Made by a program: the position numbers and the translations under genes. The notes under the pieces were generated by a model. That model saw nothing but the letters and a program-made list of their open reading frames with translations, was not told the DNA's origin and searched no databases. From Neorhizobium galegae (GTDB lineage: Bacteria > Pseudomonadota > Alphaproteobacteria > Rhizobiales > Rhizobiaceae), in contig NZ_JAGIPH010000004.1 of the NCBI RefSeq assembly GCF_017877135.1, forward strand, positions 1 to 64,000: 64,000 bases of DNA, read 5' to 3'. Of the stretch, positions 53,107-62,388 are shown piece after piece; the first letter of the stretch is position 1; each line of letters starts with the position of its first letter.

Positions 53107-55017
53107 TCATGCGACGTGGACTTGGTTGAGGCGTTGGAAGTGCGCACCATCAAGACCCCTGAAGGAAGCTCCCGTCATTATAAGTTGCGCACCTGCGAAT
53201 GCATCAGTTTGCAGGAGGTCGACGAAGGGCTGGACGATGAAGTTTTCCTTATCTTCCACAGCTTCACCAGAGAATTCCCCCGGCACGTCTATAATCAGAA
53301 ATCCGGGATAATGTGTCTGCGGGTCGGCGCTCAGACTAAGTAAGCCGTAGTGATAGGCCATCAGGAAATAAAGAGTGTCGGTGCCGCCGAGCGCAACGTG
53401 CCACCGACGCTTACCCACCCTTATCGTGAAACTCGATCTTGTAAGGTCTACCGTTACTGCGCTGTGCCGCCAAACGTTTGGTCGCAATACGTTAAGCGCA
53501 TTAAGGTAGGCGTTCATGCCGTCCTCAAGTTTGCTGGCGCTTGCCTCAAAATCTGTCGATTTGACAAGTTCGTTTACGCTCTCTTGCAGCGGCTCTATTT
53601 GTTTCTCCAACCTGCTAATTTGCTCGGTTAAATCTCCCTCCAGCTCGAGCGCGCCAGCTATCCGCCCCAGCTGACGTTCGCGTTCGCTAGCCTGTCCGAG
53701 TGCTACGTCGATGCCGCTAACTTCTTCCTGGACGAAAGCAGAGATCCTTTCCCGAGCTGGGGCGAGCTCGCGCTCAATCAGTCCAAACTCTTCCTCGGCG
53801 TCGTTAAGCGTCGCGCCCACATTCGCCGACTCTTTCGATAACACATTAAGTAACTCATCTGCCTCAACGAGTTCGGCCATGAGGCGCTCTCGCTCGAATC
53901 GAAGCCGAACTGCGCCCAGTTCTTCGATAGTGGGTTCGTCGGGCATGACTTGGTGGCAGAGAAAGCAGTGGTCCGCACTCGCTTTCTGGGAGACGGCTTG
54001 GTCGCATGCCGGGCAATGTGTGATCCGTAGGTCTGCCAGTACCGCGCCCGCGTCTTCTGCGCGAGCGATCCGTTCCAGTTCGTTTGACAGCTCGGTGCGA
54101 TACCGTTTGAGCTCAGTTTGCCGCTCAGTCGTTAAGCGAAGTCGGCGTCGGCTTTCCTCAAGCGTGACTAGCGCTTCGGCCCGGCGCTCTGCAAGACGCG
54201 AAATATGACCCTGCGTATCAGCGGTGATAGCCCTTCGTCCTCCGTCTCTGAGGAGCGTGGCTCTGCGCTGCCGAAGTTCCGTCGCCTGCTCAGAAAGACG
54301 TAGTTGCGCGGATCGAACAGACGCGCGGTTTACGGCCACCGATAGTTCGGGCTCGCTAATGATGTCGCGGGCGAGTTGGTCGAGTGTTTGGTTGAACTGC
54401 TCCCGCCGCGATCTCAGACGTTCCGCCTTCATCCGCAGGTCTATCAAATTTCCGTAGTCGTCAGTGTAGATGCGTTCGGCGAGGCCAAAGAACTGCAGCA
54501 GACAAGCATGCTGCTCCGCCTCAGGCTGCTTGTCGGCGATATCTCCCCAAAAACGCTGCTGGCGATAAATGTGTCGCAGCATCATCCGGAAGCTGAGCTC
54601 AGGCCAAGTTTGTCCCGACATGGGATTGCCCTTGGGGAAATTGAGCAAGGGTATTTGTAGGCTTTGCATTAGCCAATGCTGAAATTCTTTTGGCGACATA
54701 GCTTCCTCGCCGACGAATATCTTGGTTTTCGATCCCGGCTCCCGCCACTTGCGCTCTAGTCTGAAAGCTTCGCTACCTATTATTAGATCAACGGCTGCCG
54801 CTTCATATTTATCAGCGAGGCCGGTCTCCTCGGCTCCTTCAAAAGGGTTCTCACCAGGATCCCCGAGCAGGAAATCCAGCGTCTGAAGCCACTTTGTTTT
54901 CCCGGCATTGGGGGGCCCTACCATCAGGTTGACGCCGGGTGCAAAGACAAGCTCCTCGACATTACCTGTCGAAAATGTTCGTTGAAGGCGTGCGATGCTT
55001 AGAAACGGGATTTTCAT
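53107..55017 (-). CDS. ABC/Rad50-like ATPase of an ABC three-component system (DUF3732-type)
   Basis: 636 aa. Walker A is MVGPPNAGKTKWLQ (residues 32-45). A long coiled coil follows, with a zinc-hook-like apex near residue 335 (THCPACDQ and DHCFLCHQ, two CxxC pairs). A second coiled arm leads to a diverged signature ALGGTDTLYFL (near 540) and Walker B FLIIDVPGEFSG (near 573). It should sense or clamp DNA and control the nuclease. The gene follows a winged-helix middle component by ATGA. DUF3732 is known as the ATPase of one ABC-3C branch, related in layout to Lamassu LmuB. Confidence 0.85.
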   Translation of the reverse strand: MKIPFLSIARLQRTFSTGNVEELVFAPGVNLMVGPPNAGKTKWLQTLDFLLGDPGENPFEGAEETGLADKYEAAAVDLIIGSEAFRLERKWREPGSKTKIFVGEEAMSPKEFQHWLMQSLQIPLLNFPKGNPMSGQTWPELSFRMMLRHIYRQQRFWGDIADKQPEAEQHACLLQFFGLAERIYTDDYGNLIDLRMKAERLRSRREQFNQTLDQLARDIISEPELSVAVNRASVRSAQLRLSEQATELRQRRATLLRDGGRRAITADTQGHISRLAERRAEALVTLEESRRRLRLTTERQTELKRYRTELSNELERIARAEDAGAVLADLRITHCPACDQAVSQKASADHCFLCHQVMPDEPTIEELGAVRLRFERERLMAELVEADELLNVLSKESANVGATLNDAEEEFGLIERELAPARERISAFVQEEVSGIDVALGQASERERQLGRIAGALELEGDLTEQISRLEKQIEPLQESVNELVKSTDFEASASKLEDGMNAYLNALNVLRPNVWRHSAVTVDLTRSSFTIRVGKRRWHVALGGTDTLYFLMAYHYGLLSLSADPQTHYPGFLIIDVPGEFSGEAVEDKENFIVQPFVDLLQTDAFAGAQLIMTGASFRGLDGAHFQRLNQVHVA

Positions 55018-55580
55018 TTGGTGATTTTCTTCCCCATAGTGCGCTGTCCAACCTCATCGTCAAATAGTCTGTAGATCAGCGTCTTGAGGAATGTGCCTGT
55101 CTTTCCGCCGAAAACCTTCTTGACATCTTTCATCCGGGCAACGAGCGGAGCGAAAGATGGTCGGTCAGCTAATAACTTTGCTCGCTCTCGTCCGAAGTCC
55201 GTTAGGCCAATTTGATAGCTCTTTCCTTCCTTCCGAACGCTAATGAGCCCGCGCGCCTCAAGATGGGCAAGCACATGATAATAGCGTTTGTCCCAAGGGC
55301 CGTAATGATGCCGGACCATGGCCGACTCCACAGTATCCTCAGATAGCTTTTCCGCGGGGGCTGTCGGCGAAGGAGCAACAGCGGCTCGCGCAATTTCGAA
55401 AAAATCAGGATATCGCGAAAAGAAATCCAGCTTTGCCATTTTCGTCAATCCGTTAATGCGACCTTTGACACCGCAGATATCCATGAGCAGCAGAAGGCGG
55501 GCGGCGTGAAATTCTACTATGTCGTCCGCCGCCAAAGGCAGACTGACGGGCTGCAACCCAACGCGGTTGAGAGACCTCAT
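55014..55580 (-). CDS. ABC three-component system middle component
   Basis: 188 aa. An N-terminal helical part (DDIVEFHAARLLLLMDICG, GLTKMAKLDFFSRYPDFF) is followed by a winged helix (KRYYHVLAHLEARGLISVRK, GLTDFGRERAKLL). This size and fold and its place between nuclease and ATPase fit middle components of ABC-3C systems (LmuC-like). It probably bridges the effector and the ATPase. Overlaps both neighbours by four bases. Confidence 0.8.
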   Translation of the reverse strand: MRSLNRVGLQPVSLPLAADDIVEFHAARLLLLMDICGVKGRINGLTKMAKLDFFSRYPDFFEIARAAVAPSPTAPAEKLSEDTVESAMVRHHYGPWDKRYYHVLAHLEARGLISVRKEGKSYQIGLTDFGRERAKLLADRPSFAPLVARMKDVKKVFGGKTGTFLKTLIYRLFDDEVGQRTMGKKITK

Positions 55581-56746
55581 AGCACTGGCCTATTGAATCT
55601 TAGGAGGCAGCGATCCGTGATATCATATAAGCAACCCTTCAAGAATGCAGACCGGTCCTCTACCATCGCACCACGCTCCGCGTTGAGCGTGTCCATGCGG
55701 CTCAGGCAAAGCGAATGAAACTGTACGGGATCGATGTCTAATTCACCGGCGACAAATCGTGCGCGAAGGGACGCTACCTCTGACAGAACTCTGCCTTGAA
55801 GGTTGTTGACGTCGCTTTCATCAAGGTAGCGTGGTGCGCGGGCTTCAGACGCATAGCCACGCCTTAGCGCGGCGGCGAGAGCCGTCATCTCGTCCGGCAG
55901 TCCGGCCTCGGCCATTTTCAAGGCCAGCTTGCCGCCCGAGCGAGTTGCACCTTGGGAAATATCAAGGAGCCGCTCTTGCCACCAAGTCCGCAACTCTTCG
56001 CGGGTAATGATCTTCCTTGAAGAATCCGGCAACCATCTGGCTGCCCCGGCGGCCTTAGCTCTTGCTCGCAACTCGAGGAGCAAGTTCTCCGCCGGCTCAA
56101 AAAGGATGGACGTTCCCTCCTGATGTGCTAGGCGCATAAGCCTGACTAAGTTGTCCTTCTCGACAGCCCTTTCAGTGTCTCTATGGTCCCATAAGCAGTT
56201 GGCGAGCCAGAAGGCGGCATCTCTACCCTTCGGAGATCTGAAGCCGGGACACCGGCCTTCTATCTCCACGGCGAGCGCAACGATATCAGCATCAGCGCTT
56301 TGGCGTCCCTGCGAGGAGCGAGGGAAGGTCAGTGGCTTCAATGCGCTCACTACTGGTCGCAGCGTAACCAGCCGAAATAGGGAATTTTCAAGGTAGCCAT
56401 CTCTATCTAGCGATTTCTCGAAAATCGATGTCCCAGTTTTGGCCTTCTTGCGTTGGCAGATGTCGGCCACCGACCAGAACTTCTCCTCTTCTCCTGCCTT
56501 GACCTGTATATATTCGGCTGTGCGCGCGTCGATTTCTTCCCAGACGAGCACTATATCGTCGTGTGTCTCAAGGTGCACCTTAACGAGGGCAGGATTTGCG
56601 AGCATATCGATCAAAAAGCCGACAGCTATTTCATCTTGATAATTGAAGCCAGTACGAGCACTAGGACCGCCTTCTTCGACGGGCTGAGCATCGTCGATAG
56701 ATGGCCATACCTCTACCGCGGCAGAAATATCGTTCGCTCCCGTCAA
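55577..56746 (-). CDS. Cap4-like dsDNA nuclease effector (DUF4297)
   Basis: 389 aa. SARTGFNYQDEIAVGFLI (about 29-46) is the DUF4297/Cap4 start. Asp64 in THDDIVLVWEE and QVK (81-83) in EYIQVKAG give a PD-(D/E)xK-type active site of the D...QxK form. The C-terminal half (DVNNLQGRVLSEVASLRA and on) is probably the oligomerisation or partner region. In Lamassu-Cap4 and CBASS, Cap4-type nucleases degrade DNA as abortive effectors. Here it is the first gene of the ABC-3C operon. No CD-NTase is nearby, so it is not CBASS. Confidence 0.85.
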   Translation of the reverse strand: MTGANDISAAVEVWPSIDDAQPVEEGGPSARTGFNYQDEIAVGFLIDMLANPALVKVHLETHDDIVLVWEEIDARTAEYIQVKAGEEEKFWSVADICQRKKAKTGTSIFEKSLDRDGYLENSLFRLVTLRPVVSALKPLTFPRSSQGRQSADADIVALAVEIEGRCPGFRSPKGRDAAFWLANCLWDHRDTERAVEKDNLVRLMRLAHQEGTSILFEPAENLLLELRARAKAAGAARWLPDSSRKIITREELRTWWQERLLDISQGATRSGGKLALKMAEAGLPDEMTALAAALRRGYASEARAPRYLDESDVNNLQGRVLSEVASLRARFVAGELDIDPVQFHSLCLSRMDTLNAERGAMVEDRSAFLKGCLYDITDRCLLRFNRPVL

Positions 56747-57270
56747 GAGGGACTACCGGCAAAAAACTGATTCATGTATGATCATGCGGACGATGTTTTG
56801 ACCGCATCACTCCCCCTAAACGTGTCTTTTGCATCACAATAAACTTAGCGATGCAGAATGTCGATTGCCTTGGGCCGATAAAAGAAAAAACGCCCCATTA
56901 ATCGTGCGATCTCAAGAAAACCTGAGCAGAGTGGGAGTCAAAACGTAGGATGATTGGCCGGCAGAACAAGGATTAAACGTGAAGATACAATTTCTCTCGC
57001 GGCATGAAGACCCTGAGGAAGGAACGAGATGTCAATGACATGCACCTGATGACTGATTAGCATTTCGTTTGCATTTTCCAATTGCCGCGCAACCCGAAAC
57101 AGCTGGAGCGAACTCAAAACTGGATAAAACTTGAGGGAAAGGTCATCAGTTTTGCACGATATCTGATCTTTCCATTTGGCAGGGCGCATAAGCGTCTACT
57201 GATATATCAACGATGACAGCCGAAGAAATGATGAACGGGAAGGCTCGGCGAGTACGATGATGTCGTCAAA
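56747..57270. other. gap between the ABC-3C and Hachiman operons
   Basis: About 520 bases, clearly more AT-rich than its surroundings. A minus-strand open frame at 56938-57189 (83 codons) matches nothing I know and may be a relic. The minus-strand promoter of the ABC-3C operon should lie near 56750-56850. No insertion-sequence ends or direct repeats were found. Confidence 0.4.
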
Positions 57271-60200
57271 TCATTCGTCTTCCAGGAAGCTGTACAAGTT
57301 CTTCCCACGCCTCACACGTTCACGTGTGTCGTCGAAATTCTCAAATTCGCCACCAGCTTCAATGAACGCTTTGTAGTCGTTGTGCAGTATCATTGCCCTT
57401 ACTCGAGAAACGTCGCGGCCATGTTCCAGCCGGCTTGCTAGAGAATCGGGACTGTCGCATCCTTCACGAACGATCGCAGCCAGCGTGGACAAGACCGTTA
57501 GGACAGGGAAGGTCGGCTCTCCCTCGAGATCATTGGCGGCATTTCGTGCCACTAAGATCCTCGCAGGTAAGCCCGCGACAAATGCTAGATCCTGTACAAT
57601 TCTGAGCGCAAACTGCCTCGCAAACTTACAGTTTCCGACATCCTGTGTTCCAGTGTAGTGGCGCTCTATTTCGCATAGAGGGCGCGCGGACATCCATAAC
57701 GGCAGAATTTTTAGAAGCGCGGCTAGCCCTTGCCTTCCTCGCTCTTCGTCGGAAGGCAGTTTCTTGTACGCTTCGCCAAAGAGTCCTTCGAGGTTTTCAG
57801 GCCTGACGAAGTCAAGCAGTCGATCCGGGATTTCAGCGATCCATCGGAGTAGAAGCGTCATAATCTCAATGGCGCTTCCTTCTAAAAAGCCATTGTCGAG
57901 GAGTGTCTGGATTCCGCGCAGGTTCTGCACCGACACACCCGTCGATCCAGAGACAAGGTCAATCCACCCCCGTCCGGACGAGTCGCCCATGATAGCTTTT
58001 GCGTGAAGCGCCGCTTCGATGCGGGTTTCGATCCATCGTTGGTTGCCGTCCCGGTTTGCCCTGTAGGCGGCAAGGGTACGAGATAGCATTTTTCTTGCCC
58101 CATCAAACTCATCGTCGCCAGGAGAGAGAGGAAGCTTGCTAACAAGATAGGAAGACATGCCACCTTCTGCCGCACTGATATGAATTTGATCCAATAACTC
58201 CGTAAGTGGATCATCGATCTTGAGGCACTGATCCGATTGCTCGAAGATATTTCGCAATGTTGCCCAGTGATCGCCTATTTCGCCGGTTTCGTCGTCAAAT
58301 TCGATGACACGACTCGGGACGACCAAGACGAGCCCCTGCGAACGTTCTCCTGCCCGGCCGGCGCGTCCGGCGGCATTGAGCACCTCGTAAGCTTCTAAAA
58401 CCTCCATTCGTTTTGCCTTGGGATCGAAGCGGCTATCACCTGCGATAATGACAATTTCAGCGGGGAGATTCATACCCTGCGCAAGCGTTGAGGTGGCGAA
58501 AAGCACCCCGATTCCGTCTGGTCGTTTGAAAAGCGACTCGTGGAGATAGCGTTCTTCTCTTAGAAGAAGACCGTGATGGCTTGCCGCCCCGCCACTAAAG
58601 GTTCCATCTTCGTCGAGACGGAGATAGCAATACTCCGGGCCCCCCATTTCCTCGACGGCGAGGTGATGCCACTTTTGTTCACTTGTGTTAAGTGTGACCG
58701 ACGGAGCCTTAAGAAGTTCCCGAAAATCCCGGCTCGAGGCATTTGCCAGAACAGTCGTCTGGACAAAGACTAGGGTCTTGATGCCGCTCGCCGAAGATGC
58801 CGCAGCGATCGCAGCGCTCAGTTTGTTGCCGTTGGGCGTCAGCCGCCACCGAAGGAACCTATCCGGTGCTGTGCTGAAATGGGGTGCGTTGTTGATCATC
58901 CCCAGTAATGTGTAGTCTTCGGTATCCGTACTCGCCCATGTCTGGTGCAGAGAGAAAAGGCCGACCGGCGGCGCGGTCAGCTCTCGCTCGATTTTTGCTG
59001 GAGCGTTGTTCTTTTTTTTGGGATAGTCTTTTCGCGCTTGTATTAAAATTTCCCTTAGCTCGGCGATACGGTTCGCGGCGTAAACGACGGTGCCACGGAC
59101 CTGCCGGGTTGGCTTCCATGTAAGATCCAGAGCGAGGCAATCCCGTCCGGTTAGGTTCCGAACCCACGATGCTATCTCGCCTGCGTTCTTCATCATTGCA
59201 GAAAGCAGCAAGACGTCCGCATCAGGTGCCGCCGCTGTCAGATTGAGCAGGGTCAACATTGCGTCTACAGCGCGTCGGCTTCTGTCGTCGTCTCTTGGAT
59301 GAAGCAAATGGCATTCATCGAAGACGATGAGGCCGAGGTTTTCAAACGCCTCGGGTTGCACTGAGTGTAGAAGGAGGCATCTTTCCGGCGTAGTGACAAT
59401 TACCGCGGGAAGCACCACGACGTCGGCGACAGTAACCTCGTCCTCGAGATCGCCGACGACGTCGTAATCCTGGAATGTGTTTTTAAGCGATGTCGCCGTC
59501 TGGTCAACAAGAGCATTAGTCGGTGCGAGGAACACTACCTGCTCGCCGCGCAAGAGAGCCGCCGCGATCTTCAATTCAGCCAGCGTTGACTTCCCACCCC
59601 CAGTCGGGAAGCTGATCGCGGCAGAAACACCCTCTTCGAGATAGCCCTTGTCGATCGCATCCCGGTGATTGCGCCAGAGATATGGTCGCGTTGTCGCCAT
59701 CCTCTTAATTATCTTCCACCAGGCCGCTTCTCCGACGCCGCCTGGGGTCGGGGTGCGGGCGATCGCCGTAGCCGTTAGGTCACGCTCGACGGCAAGTAGG
59801 AGATTTGCAAGGTGAAGAGGGCCAGGGAAGAGACTGTAAACCGGGCCGTCCTCTGCGTCGGCTATTTTATCGACGCTGAGAGCCTTTACTTTCATAAATG
59901 TCGCTTGAGCAGTTCCGCTCCCAGTCAGGGATTCTTCGTCCGTTCTTGATAGAAGCTGCCTAGCTAGGCTCCTGACACCGATGAACAGATGGAGAAGAAG
60001 TGCCTCTTGCGCCTGGTCGTCGAGGGGAGCAGATTCGTCGAATACGGGAGACGCCATTGCCAGGATACCGTTCAGTTCCCCCCTTGCAAGGCGACGGATA
60101 GCTAGCGATAGAGCCGTTTCAATATCCGTCGCTTCTTCAACTTCAGGGAGTATTGATTTCGAGGCTTCGGCAGCGTCGGCGAAAGAGTCGGCAATCATGA

Positions 60201-60576
60201 ACAGAAGTGTCGCGCAGACATCGGGCGATACGGATGATCTATCGATATAGCTCTGCCGGGTCAGAGCCTTACGTAACGCAACGCCCTGAGCATACACTTG
60301 GTGCGCGGTTCCTGAAATAAACGCCGCCGCTGCGCGGTTCTCGCGGTCCGGTAGCAGCGCGACGAGGGCTTCGTGCGTAGCTGCGAGGCGTTTCATTCGG
60401 CGAAGCGTGCGTACCAAGCGGGCAGGAAGATTTTCGTCCTTGTTGTCTCTAAACCGCAATCTCGCCGCGACTATCTCCGCGTATGCTTTGGTGAACTCCC
60501 TGGGAAGTTCTTCGAGGTTGACACCCGTTAGTTCTGGGCCTGAGGCGATAAGTGATACGGTTGAGGCATCAAACAT
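57271..60576 (-). CDS. hamB: Hachiman helicase HamB
   Basis: 1101 aa superfamily 2 helicase. Motif I is SFPTGGGKSTLAELKIA (near 322-338), motif II is LIVFDECHLLHP (near 420), and motif VI is AGRAGRAGERS (near 735). Long extra N- and C-terminal domains fit HamB rather than a housekeeping helicase. It overlaps the HamA gene by eight bases. In Hachiman, HamB tracks DNA and releases the HamA nuclease when it meets damaged or foreign DNA, clearing the cell's DNA. Function here is inferred from the pair. Confidence 0.88.
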   Translation of the reverse strand: MFDASTVSLIASGPELTGVNLEELPREFTKAYAEIVAARLRFRDNKDENLPARLVRTLRRMKRLAATHEALVALLPDRENRAAAAFISGTAHQVYAQGVALRKALTRQSYIDRSSVSPDVCATLLFMIADSFADAAEASKSILPEVEEATDIETALSLAIRRLARGELNGILAMASPVFDESAPLDDQAQEALLLHLFIGVRSLARQLLSRTDEESLTGSGTAQATFMKVKALSVDKIADAEDGPVYSLFPGPLHLANLLLAVERDLTATAIARTPTPGGVGEAAWWKIIKRMATTRPYLWRNHRDAIDKGYLEEGVSAAISFPTGGGKSTLAELKIAAALLRGEQVVFLAPTNALVDQTATSLKNTFQDYDVVGDLEDEVTVADVVVLPAVIVTTPERCLLLHSVQPEAFENLGLIVFDECHLLHPRDDDRSRRAVDAMLTLLNLTAAAPDADVLLLSAMMKNAGEIASWVRNLTGRDCLALDLTWKPTRQVRGTVVYAANRIAELREILIQARKDYPKKKNNAPAKIERELTAPPVGLFSLHQTWASTDTEDYTLLGMINNAPHFSTAPDRFLRWRLTPNGNKLSAAIAAASSASGIKTLVFVQTTVLANASSRDFRELLKAPSVTLNTSEQKWHHLAVEEMGGPEYCYLRLDEDGTFSGGAASHHGLLLREERYLHESLFKRPDGIGVLFATSTLAQGMNLPAEIVIIAGDSRFDPKAKRMEVLEAYEVLNAAGRAGRAGERSQGLVLVVPSRVIEFDDETGEIGDHWATLRNIFEQSDQCLKIDDPLTELLDQIHISAAEGGMSSYLVSKLPLSPGDDEFDGARKMLSRTLAAYRANRDGNQRWIETRIEAALHAKAIMGDSSGRGWIDLVSGSTGVSVQNLRGIQTLLDNGFLEGSAIEIMTLLLRWIAEIPDRLLDFVRPENLEGLFGEAYKKLPSDEERGRQGLAALLKILPLWMSARPLCEIERHYTGTQDVGNCKFARQFALRIVQDLAFVAGLPARILVARNAANDLEGEPTFPVLTVLSTLAAIVREGCDSPDSLASRLEHGRDVSRVRAMILHNDYKAFIEAGGEFENFDDTRERVRRGKNLYSFLEDE

Positions 60577-61387
60577 GAGGCGCGAGCTCGGATATTCGAG
60601 TTTCCACCTTGTCGGTGAAGGCCTCCATCCAATCCCTCATATCTGGGATGCAGATCGTTTCTGCTCGACGTCGGTTCACATTGCCGCTCACGCGATCGTT
60701 AAAGCCTTTGAAGAGGCCCTTGCGGGCCTTCTGATCGACGTGCTCGTCTCCGACGGTGATGCTAATCCGATAGCGTCGTGCATTTTTCCAGATGATATTC
60801 TCAACGGCTTCCTCGATCGCGAAATCGGATGCGGAGCCATGGATGGCCTCGAGCATCGACGTCACCTCATGCGTCAGTTCGGTTATCCGCTGACCAATTT
60901 CGAGCTTCTTAACTTCAGGCCAGACTTTTTTGATCACTGTGCTTCGAGGTGACGTGGTGGCCTTGTCCTCGAAAATCACGACTGCGGATACTGTGCTGCC
61001 GTCTGGCGACATCTCCAGCTGCATGCCATCGAAACCATGATCAGCCTTACGAATATGAGGGGCGCGAATGAACGCGTTACCGCGGTTTGCGTTGGCCGCA
61101 ATCCAAGAGATGACCTGGAAAATCCAACCATCGCGCTTTGAAGACGATCCGTCCGCATCCAACGCAAGCTTATCCAGCGCGTCCGCAACGTGCTCGGCGG
61201 TCGTCGTTGGTGGTCTCGGGGCGAGTCGCTGCAGGACCTTGGAAATATGTCGATATTGTCCAAGCGTGACGCGTGCTACCTGGTCGACCAGTTCCTCCTC
61301 GTCTTCGATCTCCCACGACCAGCCGTGACATAGTTCGTCATGGTCCGTCGCTACCAAGCTAAGTGTCATTTTCGATGCGTGCCCCAT
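60569..61387 (-). CDS. hamA: Hachiman nuclease HamA (DUF1837)
   Basis: 272 aa DUF1837 protein. GFDGMQLEM gives Asp120 and AVVIFEDKATTSP gives Glu140-Asp141-Lys142, a PD-(D/E)xK active site with the ExK spacing known for HamA. The C-terminal helical part (KARKGLFKGFNDRV, NRRRAETICIPDM) would contact HamB. It is the first gene of the operon. AbpA/AbpB of E. coli is the related pair. An alternative start at residue 7 is possible. Confidence 0.88.
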   Translation of the reverse strand: MGHASKMTLSLVATDHDELCHGWSWEIEDEEELVDQVARVTLGQYRHISKVLQRLAPRPPTTTAEHVADALDKLALDADGSSSKRDGWIFQVISWIAANANRGNAFIRAPHIRKADHGFDGMQLEMSPDGSTVSAVVIFEDKATTSPRSTVIKKVWPEVKKLEIGQRITELTHEVTSMLEAIHGSASDFAIEEAVENIIWKNARRYRISITVGDEHVDQKARKGLFKGFNDRVSGNVNRRRAETICIPDMRDWMEAFTDKVETRISELAPHV

Positions 61388-61933
61388 TAGCGCCGATTCG
61401 CCAGCCCCTATCCATATGGTTGCATTTTTCGTCTAAACACGACAAGTAATGCATGCACGATGGCATGAAAAGTTGCGACAACAACTTCGACAAAGCTGCC
61501 AGTTGTGGTTCAGCTTGCTCCCGCAAATGTGACTGTGGAATGGCCGGGAGAAGCTGTCTACAAGTCTAGGGCTATTCAGATGAAGCGAATTTGAACGTCG
61601 ACGATGATTACGTTTGGGATCTTAGCAATGGCCCCTGATGGAACAGAGTTATCTGTCTCGCTAGATCCTCATCCACTTCCTTCTTATGCGGCAAAAGAAA
61701 CCGACATTGGCGGCGTCCCCACCGGCCTTCGCTTCCGCGGCCTGCAACTGCTGGTGAACAAGTTTAACGCGATGGAACGAAAAAGCCCGAGTTTGGAGCT
61801 CATGGTGAGACTGTGCTTCGCCTGGAAGGCCGGCTTTAGCCTCCGCTAGTTATGATCAAACCCTGTCCTCGCAACCGTTTGAGTAGTTCATTAGATGGCT
61901 ACTTGGATCGAATGTCGGTATCGGTATCTGCGA
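61388..61933. other. terminal non-coding stretch of the element
   Basis: About 545 bases from hamA to the candidate right attachment site. A plus-strand open frame at 61604-61849 (81 codons) shows no recognisable family and I give it little weight. The hamA promoter must lie at the left part on the minus strand. The right part would supply half of attP in the circular form. Confidence 0.4.
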
Positions 61934-61947
61934 GCCCCCGCAACCAC
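61934..61947. other. candidate attR core (copy of tRNA-fMet 3' end)
   Basis: GCCCCCGCAACCAC is identical to 83-96, the last bases of tRNA-fMet with its CCA and one more base, in the same orientation. A chance 14-base match to this one site is unlikely in 64 kb. It separates defence genes from what looks like chromosome (esterase and FAD/Fe-S oxidase). It lies a few bases from an IS3 relic, which could have disturbed the sequence. Confidence 0.5.
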
Positions 61948-61982
61948 CGACACTTGTAAATTCTCCCACTCGGGAGATCTCC

Positions 61983-62270
61983 TCATTTGCATTTTGCTCC
62001 GTGTCGTTCACCCGTTGCAACGGGCCAGTGTGGCCGGAGCTCGTTGTAGTATCTACGCCAATCCTCAATCTTTGCCCGCGCGGCTTCAAGGTCATGAACC
62101 AGTGGGCGTTCAGGCACTCGGCGCCGAACTTGCCAAGAGACACTCGATGGCCAGCCGTCCCGCTTGAGCAGCACGTGGCCACGCCTGTAGCCGTAGCGCA
62201 CCCGCGTCTGGCAGATGTCCTTGATCTTCAGTTGCAGTTCGGCCTGCTCGCCACCATTTCCCTGTGGCAC
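61983..62270 (-). pseudogene. IS3-family transposase OrfB relic
   Basis: The minus strand carries two pieces of an IS3-type OrfB: QLKIKDICQTRVRYGYRR with HVLLKRDGW from the N-terminal part, joined after a short unrelated stretch to LEAARAKIEDWRRYYNELRPH from the C-terminal end. The DDE catalytic core between them is deleted. No OrfA is seen. Dead element just outside the candidate attR. Confidence 0.7.
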
Positions 62271-62388
62271 AGAGGGTTTGCTACCGTTCTGAAATCAAGA
62301 GCCTCTGCGCCTTGGCGAACAATCTGGTCGCCGGTTCGTATTCCTTCAGGAAAGACATTACACCCACAACCGGCAACATTATCATTGG

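Noticed and set aside
55577-56746. CBASS with Cap4 effector
   Set aside because: No CD-NTase gene is adjacent; the neighbours are a middle component and an ABC ATPase.
61604-61849. Plus-strand 81-codon gene near the right border
   Set aside because: No family recognised and no neighbour logic; kept only as a remark in the gap entry.
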